Shown here piece after piece: positions 56,378-64,000 of a stretch of DNA of 64,000 nt. The DNA comes from Saprospirales bacterium (GTDB lineage: Bacteria > Bacteroidota > Bacteroidia > Chitinophagales > Saprospiraceae). Numbering within the stretch: position 1 is the first letter of the stretch; each line of letters opens with the position of its first letter. The position numbers and the translations under genes are program-made. The stretch covers positions 248,001 through 312,000 of the forward strand of contig JADJBL010000002.1 of the NCBI GenBank assembly GCA_016703765.1, written 5' to 3'. The notes beneath the pieces were generated by a model, which searched no databases, had not been told where the DNA came from, and saw only the letters and a program-made list of their open reading frames with translations.

Positions 56378-56881
56378 TCAGGATTTCTCTTCGAGCAATA
56401 TGACCTCCAGGGGGTCTTCGCTGTTCCAATAAAGGTCTTCGACCGTTTCCCGGAGGATGGGATGCACCCAGTCTGCGGCGATATCCAGCAGGGGTACGAG
56501 CACAAAATTGCGCTGGTGCATTTCCGGGTGCGGGACCATCAGGTCCTCGGTCTGGATGATCAGGTCGCCAAACAGGATCAGGTCGATGTCGATGATGCGG
56601 GGCGCCCACTTTTTTTCGCGCTCCCGGCCCATCTCCCGCTCGATGGTGTGGATGTTGCGGAGCAGGTCTTCCGGGTTGGATTTGGTCTCCAGACGCAGGG
56701 CCATATTGAGAAAGTCGGGTTGATCCGGATTTCCCCAGGGCTGGGTCTCGTAGATGCCCGATTTTTGAATAATCCGTCCCGCCCTTAGTTCCAGGCGCGC
56801 GCAGGCTTCTTTCAGGTCTTCCATGCGATTGCCCACATTGGCGCCCAAATGCAGGATCGCCTGCTGGCGGGGATTGCTCAT
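56378..56881 (-). CDS. folK: 6-hydroxymethyl-7,8-dihydropterin pyrophosphokinase
   Basis: FolK transfers pyrophosphate from ATP to hydroxymethyl-dihydropterin in folate synthesis. The 167-residue sequence has LGANVGNRMEDLKEA at the start, IYETQPWGNPDQPDFLNMALRLETKSNPEDLLRNIHTIEREMGRERE, and the metal-binding RIIDIDLILFGDLI. It directly precedes the deoxynucleoside kinase gene on the same strand. Confidence 0.96.
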   Translation of the reverse strand: MSNPRQQAILHLGANVGNRMEDLKEACARLELRAGRIIQKSGIYETQPWGNPDQPDFLNMALRLETKSNPEDLLRNIHTIEREMGREREKKWAPRIIDIDLILFGDLIIQTEDLMVPHPEMHQRNFVLVPLLDIAADWVHPILRETVEDLYWNSEDPLEVILLEEKS

Positions 56882-56956
56882 ACTTCTGGTTTATTTTGCC
56901 AAAAGTAATTTATTTTTTGGAAGCCCGGCATCATATAGAGCGGGCAGCAACCCCGT

Positions 56957-57418
56957 TCAACCTGGGGTGAGGTAATGTTTCTGAAAGAAGGGTATGTACC
57001 GCTTGATGGATTCCTCCAGCAGGAGGGTATTGAGGTTGCCTTTGGAAAAAACCCAGACGGATTCCACGATATTCATTTGCATGAAATCGGGTTTTTCCTT
57101 GTACAGGCGATGGTAATACTCCATGGCTTCCGCCTTGTTGGAAAAGTAATGGACGTACAGGACGGGCAAATTGCTCAAAAAAGGAAGGGATACCCTCGTG
57201 GAGACGAGTTCCATTTCCGGATACAGGCGCAGGTTGTATTTGACCACCTCTCCGCTGATCTCCCGCACATCGGCCCATTTCTCCGAAAGAACGATCAGCA
57301 CGATATGCTGGCTGTCGGGTTGTTGGACATAGTCGGGCATCAGAAAGGATTGGGCGGACAGGGGGGCCCATACGGTCAGCGAAAGGACCAGGGATAAAAT
57401 CAGATATGTTTTTTTCAT
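56957..57418 (-). CDS. Small secreted protein resembling the C-terminal part of SprE/PorW
   Basis: A 153-residue protein with a signal peptide (YLILSLVLSLTVWAPLSAQ). The rest (QHIVLIVLSEKWADVREISGEVVKYNLRLYPEMELVSTR ... YVHYFSNKAEAMEYYHRLYKE ... VFSKGNLNTLLLEESIKRYIPFFQKHYL) follows the pattern I associate with the C-terminal end of the T9SS lipoprotein SprE/PorW (HYFVxVVP..., FSNKEEAMxYY..., ISxxNxxxLLxxKxxxxYxxFFxxxY), without the TPR part. The similarity is from memory of that family and should be treated as a hypothesis. A -7-like TATCTTTG lies upstream on the minus strand (57553-57560). Confidence 0.6.
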   Translation of the reverse strand: MKKTYLILSLVLSLTVWAPLSAQSFLMPDYVQQPDSQHIVLIVLSEKWADVREISGEVVKYNLRLYPEMELVSTRVSLPFLSNLPVLYVHYFSNKAEAMEYYHRLYKEKPDFMQMNIVESVWVFSKGNLNTLLLEESIKRYIPFFQKHYLTPG

Positions 57419-57461
57419 GGGAAATAATTACGCTGTAAACAAAGTTCCTTTTATAAATCGA

Positions 57462-57486
57462 AGGCCCGTCCAAAGGGAACGGGCCT
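57462..57486. terminator. 8-bp stem-loop upstream of the small secreted gene
   Basis: Inverted repeat AGGCCCGT/ACGGGCCT with a 9-nt loop in the 283-nt gap between divergent genes. It lies in the 5' leader of the minus-strand gene, so it could be an attenuator rather than a terminator. No T run. The rest of the gap is AT-rich with TAnnTTTG-like boxes in both directions (57553-57560 minus, 57608-57615 plus). Confidence 0.5.
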
Positions 57487-57701
57487 CGAATCTCTAACCA
57501 AAAAAATAACAATTCTTATTATCCGACAGTTTAGATAGATCGGCCTATGGGACAAAGATAAGAAAAGCAGCCAAACCAGAAAAGGGGGCCAAATGGAAGT
57601 GTTTTTTTATCTTTGGCCTTCTATTATAATGTTTGGTCATATTGATTGCAAATTGCTCCGGGGGATTCCCCGCCAATAAATAAATAAACCCCTAACTTTC
57701 G

Positions 57702-58292
57702 GTGGTTCAACCTAACGAACAGCATGATTCTGATTTATTGCGCCTTTTGTCGAGAGACGACGAGGGTGCGATGGAGGCTTTGTTTAAAAAGTATTATGCC
57801 TTCGTGAGCATCGCCGTACTACGCCTGATTGCGGATCCTGAAACGGCAGAGGATATTGCCCAGGAAGTTTTTATGGAGATATGGAAAAGGAGGAACGCGC
57901 TCGACATCCAGATTTCTTTAAAAGCTTATCTCAGAAAAACAGCCGTGAATAAGACCCTGAATTACATTCGCCACCAGAAAAACTACAAGAGCGAAGAGCT
58001 GTCCGAGCAGCAATTCGAACTCCACGCATCCGAAAACACTTCACTGGAGACCAATGAATTACAAGCCCTGATCGAACAGGCCATCGACCAGTTGCCCGAG
58101 CGATGCAGGCTGGTTTTCAAACTGAGCCGACTGGAGGAAATGTCTTACCAGGAAATTGCCGACAAACTGGATATTTCGGTCAAAACCGTCGAAAACCAGA
58201 TCGTCAAGGCGCTCAAACAGCTTCGCGAAACCCTGCGGCCGTTCCTGAACGGCGGACTGCTATCCCTGGTTTGGTGGATTTTGTTCTTTTAA
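57702..58292 (+). CDS. ECF-type RNA polymerase sigma factor
   Basis: A 196-residue sigma-70 family protein. Region 2 is ALFKKYYAFVSIAVLRLIADPETAEDIAQEVFMEIWKRR (about residues 27-66); region 4 is LPERCRLVFKLSRLEEMSYQEIADKLDISVKTVENQIVKALKQLR (about 125-172). A hydrophobic tail (LLSLVWWILFF) ends the protein, a feature seen in some Bacteroidota FecI-like sigma factors. Followed by FecR, TonB receptor and DUF4249 genes, so it is the regulator of a surface-signalling system. Confidence 0.93.
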   Translation: MVQPNEQHDSDLLRLLSRDDEGAMEALFKKYYAFVSIAVLRLIADPETAEDIAQEVFMEIWKRRNALDIQISLKAYLRKTAVNKTLNYIRHQKNYKSEELSEQQFELHASENTSLETNELQALIEQAIDQLPERCRLVFKLSRLEEMSYQEIADKLDISVKTVENQIVKALKQLRETLRPFLNGGLLSLVWWILFF

Positions 58293-58362
58293 TTTTTTCG
58301 GAACTGAATAGGGGGGATCTTCCTTTTCTGTGTCCAATAGATAGACGATAGTCTTCTAAGTT

Positions 58363-59367
58363 ATGAATGACCACGAACGCTTGTTGCTATTACACAAGAA
58401 ATGGATTGGCTCCATTTCCCAATCGGAATTAAGTTTGTTGGAAGACGAACTTGCTTCCGACGAATCATTCCGGAAGGAAGCCACCTGGCTGGAAAAGATG
58501 TGGGAAAAAGCCGCCAAGGCAGAGCCTTCCTTCCAGCCCGATGCCATCGGCGCCTGGGAAAAGTTCCGGAAGAGGCTCCATCCTCCTTCCACGGCTTCCC
58601 GCGTGTTCCTGATGCCTGCCATCTGGAAGGGCGCTGCAGCCGTTGCGCTCCTGGTTTCCCTGGTAGCGATCGTTCCGCTTTTTCTTCGCTCCGGCGAAGA
58701 CGGGCTTCAACACGTTCATTCCGGAAATGGAAAAAACAACGGGTACACCCTGCCGGACGGCTCGGTGGTATGGCTCAACGCGTTCAGCCGCCTGGACCAT
58801 CCCCCTGTTTTCGACGCGGATAAGCGAATGGTAAAACTCGAAGGCGAAGCCTATTTCGAAGTGGAAGCCGACCCCTCGCACCCCTTTATCATCGAAACGC
58901 CCCATGGCGAAGTCCGGGTCACGGGCACGGTTTTCAACGTGCGCGCTTACAAAAAAGAGAAATTCGAAGAGGTTTTCGTGAAATCAGGAAAAGTGAGCTT
59001 CCAGTCCCGAAGCGGTAAATATTCCGTACAACTTAAACCGGGAGAACGGGCCAACCTCCAAAAGGCCTCCAGGAAAGTGCTACCTCTGCCCGAGCCGCTG
59101 GCCGCCCCGCTGTATTGGAAAGAAGGGAAGTTGAATTTCCGGAACGCCCCGCTTCGCGACGTATTTAAGGTGCTGGAAGAGTACTTCCACGTGTCGTTTA
59201 ATACCGAAAAGGCGCTGGAGATCCTCGATTGCCCCCTTACGATCGACTTTGCCGGATACAGCCTTGCGGAATGCCTTGGATATATTAACAAGCATACGGG
59301 CCTTACACATAAGTATAACAGCAACCAGACCATTATCACCCTGATGGGAGGAGTCTGCCCAAAATAA
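58363..59367 (+). CDS. FecR-family anti-sigma factor
   Basis: A 334-residue membrane protein: cytoplasmic N-terminal anti-sigma part (about 1-85), one helix (GAAAVALLVSLVAIVPLFL, about 88-107), the FecR domain (YTLPDGSVVWLNAFSRLDHPPVFDADKRMVKLEGEAYFEVEADPSHPFIIET..VRVTGTVFNV), and a DUF4974-type C-terminal domain (FRNAPLRDVFKVLEEYFHVSF). It would hold or activate the sigma factor in response to a signal relayed by the TonB receptor downstream. Confidence 0.94.
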   Translation: MNDHERLLLLHKKWIGSISQSELSLLEDELASDESFRKEATWLEKMWEKAAKAEPSFQPDAIGAWEKFRKRLHPPSTASRVFLMPAIWKGAAAVALLVSLVAIVPLFLRSGEDGLQHVHSGNGKNNGYTLPDGSVVWLNAFSRLDHPPVFDADKRMVKLEGEAYFEVEADPSHPFIIETPHGEVRVTGTVFNVRAYKKEKFEEVFVKSGKVSFQSRSGKYSVQLKPGERANLQKASRKVLPLPEPLAAPLYWKEGKLNFRNAPLRDVFKVLEEYFHVSFNTEKALEILDCPLTIDFAGYSLAECLGYINKHTGLTHKYNSNQTIITLMGGVCPK

Positions 59368-59459
59368 ACCCTTCCTGCTCCGTTTAAAATTAAGCGTCCT
59401 TCCGGAAAGCGGATTGACCGGAGTTATCGTTATATTTCCACTTCGATACGAATGGACCT

Positions 59460-62156
59460 ATGCGATACCTGTTATTTGTCATTTTGCTGTCCGGCTCCCT
59501 GCACCTTTTTTCTCAGCCGGGGTCGGACATACGCTACGATTGGGCCATAGATTCTATCTCTCTGGAGCAGGCCCTCTACGACCTTACCGATCACACGGGG
59601 GTGTCGATCTCCTTTATTAACTCTATCCTTCCGGATATCCCTTACCTGACGCACACCTTCCAACAGAAAACCATCGAAGAGATACTGGAAGTCCTGCTGA
59701 CGGGCGCCAACCTTCGTATTGAATGGGTAGGCCGGCAGATTCTGATCTTGCGAAATCCCAATACTTCCCTGAACAAATTTTCGATCAGCGGCTATGTGCG
59801 CGATTCGCATACCGGTGAACTGCTGATCGGGGCCAATGTATATTCCCTTCGCTTTGCCAAAGGCACCACCACCAACTCCTATGGCTATTTCAGCCTCACC
59901 CTGACGGAAGGCCCGGTGGACCTCAGTTTTTCCTACCTGGGGTACAAAACCAGGACCCTGCCGCTCGACCTTCGTTCCAATCAGGTTTTCAACATCAGCC
60001 TCAACCCTTCCCTGACACTGGGAGAGGTATTGGTTATAGCCCCTTCCATCCGCCCCGGCGCACTCAACTCCTCCCCCGGAAAGCAAAACTTTCGCTCGGA
60101 AGATATCGAAAGCTTGCCCTCGCTGGGCGGCGAACCCGACCTGTTAAGAATCAGCTACCTCTTGCCGGGTGTGCAGACCGGTTCCGACGGATTCGGGGGC
60201 TTATCGGTACGAGGCGGTGGGGTCGATCAGAACCTGGTCCTGCTCGATGGGGCGCCGGTGTACAACGCCACGCACTTTGTCGGCATTTTCTCCATTTTCA
60301 ACAGCAGCGCCATCCGGACTTCGCAGCTATTTAAAGGAGTCTTTCCGGCCAGATATGGAGGCCGGGTTTCTTCCGTGCTGGACGTGAGGACCAAGGAAGG
60401 CAATAATAAGGACTGGATTGCCGAAGGCGATATCGGCCTGGCTTCCGGAAAAATCTCGGTGGAAGGGTCTCTGGCCCAGGGGAAGAGCTCCATATTTGTG
60501 GGCGCCCGCCGCTCTTTCCTCGACCTGTATAGCCGGCCCTATACCCGGAGGTATTTCGAGGATATGGACGCCGAAGGGGAGGTGGCCTACTATTTTTTCG
60601 ACATCAACGCCAAGGTCAATTACAAACTGGGCCACAAGGACCATTTGTACGGAAGTTTTTATACCGGAGGGGACAAATACTCCAGCGACCAGGAGCGGGC
60701 CAGCGAAGAGGGAGATTCCACAGTGCTCAACCGGGGCGAACAAGCCGTAGAATGGGGTAATGCCACCGGGGCGCTCCGGTGGAACCATTTGTTCAACGAT
60801 AAATTATTTTCCAACACCACCCTCACCTACAGCCGCTTCTTCTATGGGTCGCGCGACCAATATACGCGGGAGACGACCTTTGGCGACCAGCCTATGTCCC
60901 GGGATCTCCTTTACTTTCGATATCATTCCAACAACCGGGATTTAGGCATTTCCACCGACTTCGATTACCGGCCCGACCCGGACCAGACCATCCGTTTTGG
61001 GGCCAGCGCCGTCTTGCACCATTTCCAGCCAGGTAGAATTTCCTACGACGAAAATACCCAGACGGACAGCCTCTCGGAGGAGTCCATCGATATTTTGCTC
61101 GACCGAACCGCCCAACAGGTTGGGGAATACGACCTCTATTTTGAGGATGAATTTCAGGTGAAAAGCGAATTCGGGGGGAATCTGGGTTTGCGCGCCACAG
61201 CCTTGCACGTCGACGGCCGCTTGTTGTTCTATCTCCAGCCTCGGTTCCAACTCCTTTTGCGTCCTCGCGCCCACCTGCTGTTTTCAATCGGAGTGGGCCG
61301 TTCCGTTCAAACCCTTCACCTGTTGAGCAATTCGGGCATCGGAATGCCGAGAGATCTCTGGGTCTCCAGCACTTCGCGCATCCGCCCGGTGGATTGCTGG
61401 CAAGTTTCGGGCGGCGCCAGTTGGACCAAATGGAAGGGCCTCGAACTGAGCTTCGAAGCTTTTTACAAATACATGAAAAACCTGATTGCATTTCAGGAAG
61501 GGCTCATCACTGCCATCGACGCCACCAACTGGCAGAATAAGGTGGCGGTAGGAGCGGGTTGGGCATACGGCGCCGAATGGATGCTGAAAGCCCGGGGCAA
61601 AAACATATCGGGCTGGCTTGCCTATACCCTGGCATTCTCTAAACGGCAGTTTGAGGAGATCAACCTCGGAGAATCCTTCCCCTTTAGTTTCGACAGGAGA
61701 CACTCCCTTCATTTGACCGGGACCTGGGCGATAAGCCCGCGCTGGCAGGCATCCATTGTATGGACTTACGGCTCGGGAGCGGCTACCACCCTTCCCAGAA
61801 GCAGTTATCAATTCAACCAGTTTAACCTCCTGTACTCCGACGTGCCCCCGCAATTTCCGTTCATCCTCGATCTGGCCAACTACGGCCGGAAGAACGACCT
61901 CCGGCTTCCCGATTACCACCGCCTCGACCTGGACCTGAAATACATCTGGAAAAAATCCAGGGCGGAGCACCAGCTCTCCCTCGGAGTATATAATGCGTAC
62001 AACCGGTTTAACCCGATCTACTATATCCTTGCGGAAAGGACGGAGGACGGGAAAAATGTGAAGAAATATCTGGAAGTGGCGCTCCTTCCGGCTGTTCCGA
62101 CCCTGAAGTACCGATTGACCTGGGCCATGCAGCGGGGTAGGCAGCTGCCCAATTGA
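59460..62156 (+). CDS. TonB-dependent outer membrane receptor with STN domain
   Basis: An 898-residue receptor. Signal peptide (about 1-20), STN secretin/TonB short N-terminal domain (about 25-100, ISLEQALYDLTDHTGVSISF ... IEEILEVLLTG), carboxypeptidase-regulatory-like repeat (about 107-185), plug domain (about 210-330, LPSLGGEPDLLRISYLLPGVQTGSDGFGGLSVRGGGVDQNLVLLDGAPVYN), then the beta-barrel, ending in a short, non-TonB terminal part. The STN domain is the piece that contacts FecR in transducing receptors. Substrate unknown; no SusD gene follows, so it is not a typical glycan locus. Confidence 0.94.
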   Translation: MRYLLFVILLSGSLHLFSQPGSDIRYDWAIDSISLEQALYDLTDHTGVSISFINSILPDIPYLTHTFQQKTIEEILEVLLTGANLRIEWVGRQILILRNPNTSLNKFSISGYVRDSHTGELLIGANVYSLRFAKGTTTNSYGYFSLTLTEGPVDLSFSYLGYKTRTLPLDLRSNQVFNISLNPSLTLGEVLVIAPSIRPGALNSSPGKQNFRSEDIESLPSLGGEPDLLRISYLLPGVQTGSDGFGGLSVRGGGVDQNLVLLDGAPVYNATHFVGIFSIFNSSAIRTSQLFKGVFPARYGGRVSSVLDVRTKEGNNKDWIAEGDIGLASGKISVEGSLAQGKSSIFVGARRSFLDLYSRPYTRRYFEDMDAEGEVAYYFFDINAKVNYKLGHKDHLYGSFYTGGDKYSSDQERASEEGDSTVLNRGEQAVEWGNATGALRWNHLFNDKLFSNTTLTYSRFFYGSRDQYTRETTFGDQPMSRDLLYFRYHSNNRDLGISTDFDYRPDPDQTIRFGASAVLHHFQPGRISYDENTQTDSLSEESIDILLDRTAQQVGEYDLYFEDEFQVKSEFGGNLGLRATALHVDGRLLFYLQPRFQLLLRPRAHLLFSIGVGRSVQTLHLLSNSGIGMPRDLWVSSTSRIRPVDCWQVSGGASWTKWKGLELSFEAFYKYMKNLIAFQEGLITAIDATNWQNKVAVGAGWAYGAEWMLKARGKNISGWLAYTLAFSKRQFEEINLGESFPFSFDRRHSLHLTGTWAISPRWQASIVWTYGSGAATTLPRSSYQFNQFNLLYSDVPPQFPFILDLANYGRKNDLRLPDYHRLDLDLKYIWKKSRAEHQLSLGVYNAYNRFNPIYYILAERTEDGKNVKKYLEVALLPAVPTLKYRLTWAMQRGRQLPN

Positions 62157-62188
62157 CTTTCGCCAAAAATGGCTTAATTTTGTGCCCA

Positions 62189-63133
62189 ATGAAAAGGCCC
62201 GCCTTAATTGCATCCGCTTTATTTATGCTGTTCCTCCTCCCTTCCTGCGAGCGGGGTGCGAGGATCGATCTGGATGCATTGCCTACCGAACTGGTGGTGC
62301 AGGCTAATTTTTCAAACCTCGACACCCTGGAGGTCGTGGTGAGTAAAACCAGGCCCTCCCTGAGCGAAGAGGATATAGTATACGTGTCCAATGGAGCCAT
62401 CGAAGTGTTTGTCGGCGATTTTTTTGTGGACCGCCTCGGATTTATTCCCTCTCCCATTCCGCAGTTCCCCGGGTATTACATTTCTTCCAAAGTGGTTCCT
62501 CAACCAGGCGAGCATTTTCGAATGACCCTGGACGTTCCCGGATTCAAACGGGTGCAGGCCCAGAGTACGATGCCTTATCCCGTGGAGATCGACACGGCTT
62601 TTACCAATCTCCTCATCGAAAAGGAGGAAGTCGATGTTACCAACAACATGGCCACCATCACGATTGGGGTCAAGATACTGGACCCTGCATCTCCCGGACA
62701 TTTCTACCACCTGAATTTTTACCAGCAGGGCTATGATCTGTATATTGAGCAGGACGGCGATACCCTGAAGACCTCCTTTTTCTCCCTTCCCCTACCCATC
62801 GAACCCGAGGACGACGCGATCCCGCTCATCCCCTATATCGACAACCGGGGTGTGTTGTTCACGGAGGAAGCCCTTGCGGGCAACCAGGGCGAGCTGTCTT
62901 TCAGCGGCACCTTTAAATACCGCAGAGAAGACCAGGAGCTCGGGGATTTTATCATCGAACTACGCTCCGTATCCCCGGAATACTATTATTACCACCGCTC
63001 GCTGGCCCGCCAATTCCAGGCGAGCCATGATCCCTTCTCCGAGCCGGTGATCCTTTACACCAATGTCGAAAACGGACTGGGCGTGTTTGCCGGCTTCGTT
63101 CCCCGCTTTTATCAGGTGGAAACTACACACTGA
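62189..63133 (+). CDS. DUF4249 lipoprotein
   Basis: A 314-residue lipoprotein: signal with lipobox LFLLPSC (Cys about residue 22), then the DUF4249 region (ELVVQANFSNLDTLEVVVSKTRPSLSEEDIVYVSNGAIEVFVGDFFVDRL ... YYISSKVVPQPGEHFRMTLDVPGFKRVQAQSTMP). Such genes regularly follow TonB receptors in this phylum; the protein may be a surface partner of the receptor. The start ATG at 62189 gives a proper signal; the earlier ATG is rejected. Confidence 0.9.
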   Translation: MKRPALIASALFMLFLLPSCERGARIDLDALPTELVVQANFSNLDTLEVVVSKTRPSLSEEDIVYVSNGAIEVFVGDFFVDRLGFIPSPIPQFPGYYISSKVVPQPGEHFRMTLDVPGFKRVQAQSTMPYPVEIDTAFTNLLIEKEEVDVTNNMATITIGVKILDPASPGHFYHLNFYQQGYDLYIEQDGDTLKTSFFSLPLPIEPEDDAIPLIPYIDNRGVLFTEEALAGNQGELSFSGTFKYRREDQELGDFIIELRSVSPEYYYYHRSLARQFQASHDPFSEPVILYTNVENGLGVFAGFVPRFYQVETTH

Positions 63134-63135
63134 GT

Positions 63136-63217
63136 GGTGACTGGTGACTAGTGACTAGTGACTAGTATTTTCACTAATCACCAGCCACCAGTCACCAGTC
63201 ACTAATCACTAGTCACC
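63136..63217. repeat. Inverted heptamer array (RGTGACT / AGTCACY)
   Basis: Directly after the DUF4249 stop, four RGTGACT heptamers (63136, 63143, 63150, 63157) run into a short spacer, then six AGTCACY-like heptamers (63176, 63183, 63190, 63197, 63204, 63211). The arms can pair as a long hairpin. Same unit as the direct array at 41145. Confidence 0.8.
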
Positions 63218-63339
63218 AATTCACTCTTTTGAAAAAAAGAACTTCCTCCATAGGGGTACACGGAAATATTCGTGTCTAATGAGATACAACGCCCAGAATA
63301 ATGGGTGGTCTATTTCAAGTGATGAAAATTTCCGGGTTT

Positions 63340-64000
63340 ATGAATGCTACTTTACCCCGTATTTTATTTGCCGATCAGTTCCCGATTTTCGACTCCCTTT
63401 CCCCGATAGAAAGGGCGAGGTTAGAGGAAGTTGCCGAGTTTAAGGTCAAACCGAAATACAGTTTTATCTATCTGGCCGACGAACCGTCGGACACCCTGTT
63501 CTTCCTCGCCAAAGGCGCGGTCAAGATCGGGACCCACTCCTGCGATGGCAAGGAGATCATCAAGAGCCTGATCCATCCCAAGGCCATATTCGGCGAATTG
63601 GGCTTGATCGGCGAGCAGCGCCGCCAGGATTTTGCGCAGACCCTCAAGGAGGAGGTTCATTTGTTCACCATCCGGGTGGAGGACTTCAAGCGGTTCATGA
63701 AGACCAACTTCCTGCTCTGCGACCGGGTCATGAGCTCTTTCGGCGACCGGCTGATACGGGCGGAGAACAAGCTCGAATCGCTCATTTTTAAAGATGCCCG
63801 CACCCGGATCGTCGATTTCATCAAAGATTCGGTGGAGAAGCGGGGCCACAAGATCGGGTTTGAAATGTTGCTCAAGCATTCCCTTACCCATCAGGATATC
63901 GCAAACATCACCTGCACGAGCCGGCAAACGGTGACCCTGGTGCTGAACGAGCTGCGGAAATCCGACCTGATCTACTTCAACAGAGGTAAAATCCTCGTTC
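63340..64000 (+). CDS. Crp/Fnr-family transcriptional regulator, truncated by window edge
   Basis: About 220 residues are visible and the frame is open to the last base. A cyclic-nucleotide-binding-like domain (about 10-125, FPIFDSLSPIERARLEEVAEFKVKPKYSFIYLADEPSDTLFFLAKGAVKIG ... IFGELGLIGE) is followed by a dimer helix and a winged helix (HSLTHQDIANITCTSRQTVTLVLNELRKSDLIYFNRGKILV). No Cys cluster for an iron-sulfur centre is seen. Start is uncertain: ATG 63340, or ATG 63322 in the same frame. It is not part of the preceding cassette. Confidence 0.9.
   Translation, partial: MNATLPRILFADQFPIFDSLSPIERARLEEVAEFKVKPKYSFIYLADEPSDTLFFLAKGAVKIGTHSCDGKEIIKSLIHPKAIFGELGLIGEQRRQDFAQTLKEEVHLFTIRVEDFKRFMKTNFLLCDRVMSSFGDRLIRAENKLESLIFKDARTRIVDFIKDSVEKRGHKIGFEMLLKHSLTHQDIANITCTSRQTVTLVLNELRKSDLIYFNRGKILV

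Noticed and set aside
1..64000. tRNA, rRNA, riboswitch or insertion sequence
   Set aside because: I looked for cloverleaf arms with GTTC loops, rRNA signatures and transposase motifs and found none I could support.

Overview
The window looks like chromosome from a Bacteroidota bacterium, most likely of the Saprospiria type. The evidence is three giant secreted proteins built from SprB-type repeats, both kinds of type IX secretion (T9SS) C-terminal sorting domain, a PorP/SprF protein, a PorE-like OmpA protein, GldA/GldF/GldG, an ECF sigma/FecR/TonB-receptor/DUF4249 cassette, and promoters of the TTG...TAnnTTTG type. I see no rRNA, tRNA, CRISPR array, transposase or phage gene, and base composition is even and GC-rich throughout, so this reads as core and envelope-related chromosome rather than an island.

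Layout. 1-2.4 kb: a CotH-kinase protein (runs off the left edge) and a DUF4956 membrane protein, minus strand, 4-nt overlap. 2.7-8.2 kb: small housekeeping and envelope genes (coiled-coil membrane protein, metallophosphoesterase lipoprotein, thioredoxin-fold protein, UbiX, FKBP isomerase, TrmD, two unknowns). 8.3-17.7 kb: leuS and a 2080-residue repeat adhesin with a type A sorting domain. 17.7-22.7 kb, minus: SecDF and a PorE-like TPR/beta-propeller/OmpA protein. 22.9-34.2 kb, plus: BON-LysM protein, TPR protein, then a tightly packed run gldA - secreted unknown - gldF - gldG - DUF4340 - zinc-dependent phospholipase/nuclease - aroE - proline dehydrogenase - rRNA methyltransferase. 34.2-43.0 kb, minus: a type B repeat adhesin followed by its likely PorP/SprF partner, a small secreted protein, and SppA. 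43.3-50.2 kb, plus: a third giant adhesin (type B), a MarR regulator and a YceI protein. 50.3-57.4 kb, minus: type II NADH dehydrogenase, subtilisin-like T9SS protease, deoxynucleoside kinase, FolK and a small secreted protein. 57.7-64 kb, plus: ECF sigma, FecR anti-sigma, TonB receptor with an STN signalling domain, DUF4249 lipoprotein, and a Crp/Fnr regulator cut by the right edge.

The genes mostly serve envelope biogenesis and T9SS export: SecDF drives Sec export, PorE-like and PorP/SprF proteins belong to the T9SS, and the adhesins and the subtilase are cargo. Two things stand out. First, at least seven otherwise intact conserved genes are broken by a single small indel, mostly in short homopolymers; this looks like consensus-sequence error more than decay, and I annotate each as one gene. 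Second, the intergenic spaces carry several families of structured repeats: three copies of a precisely 9-nt-phased inverted array (four GTTTAGnnn facing four CTAAACnnn), heptamer arrays (RGTGACT/AGTCACY), and perfect GC-rich palindromes, most with a 3-nt loop. No clearly new multi-gene system is evident; the phased hairpins are the best candidates for undescribed structure.
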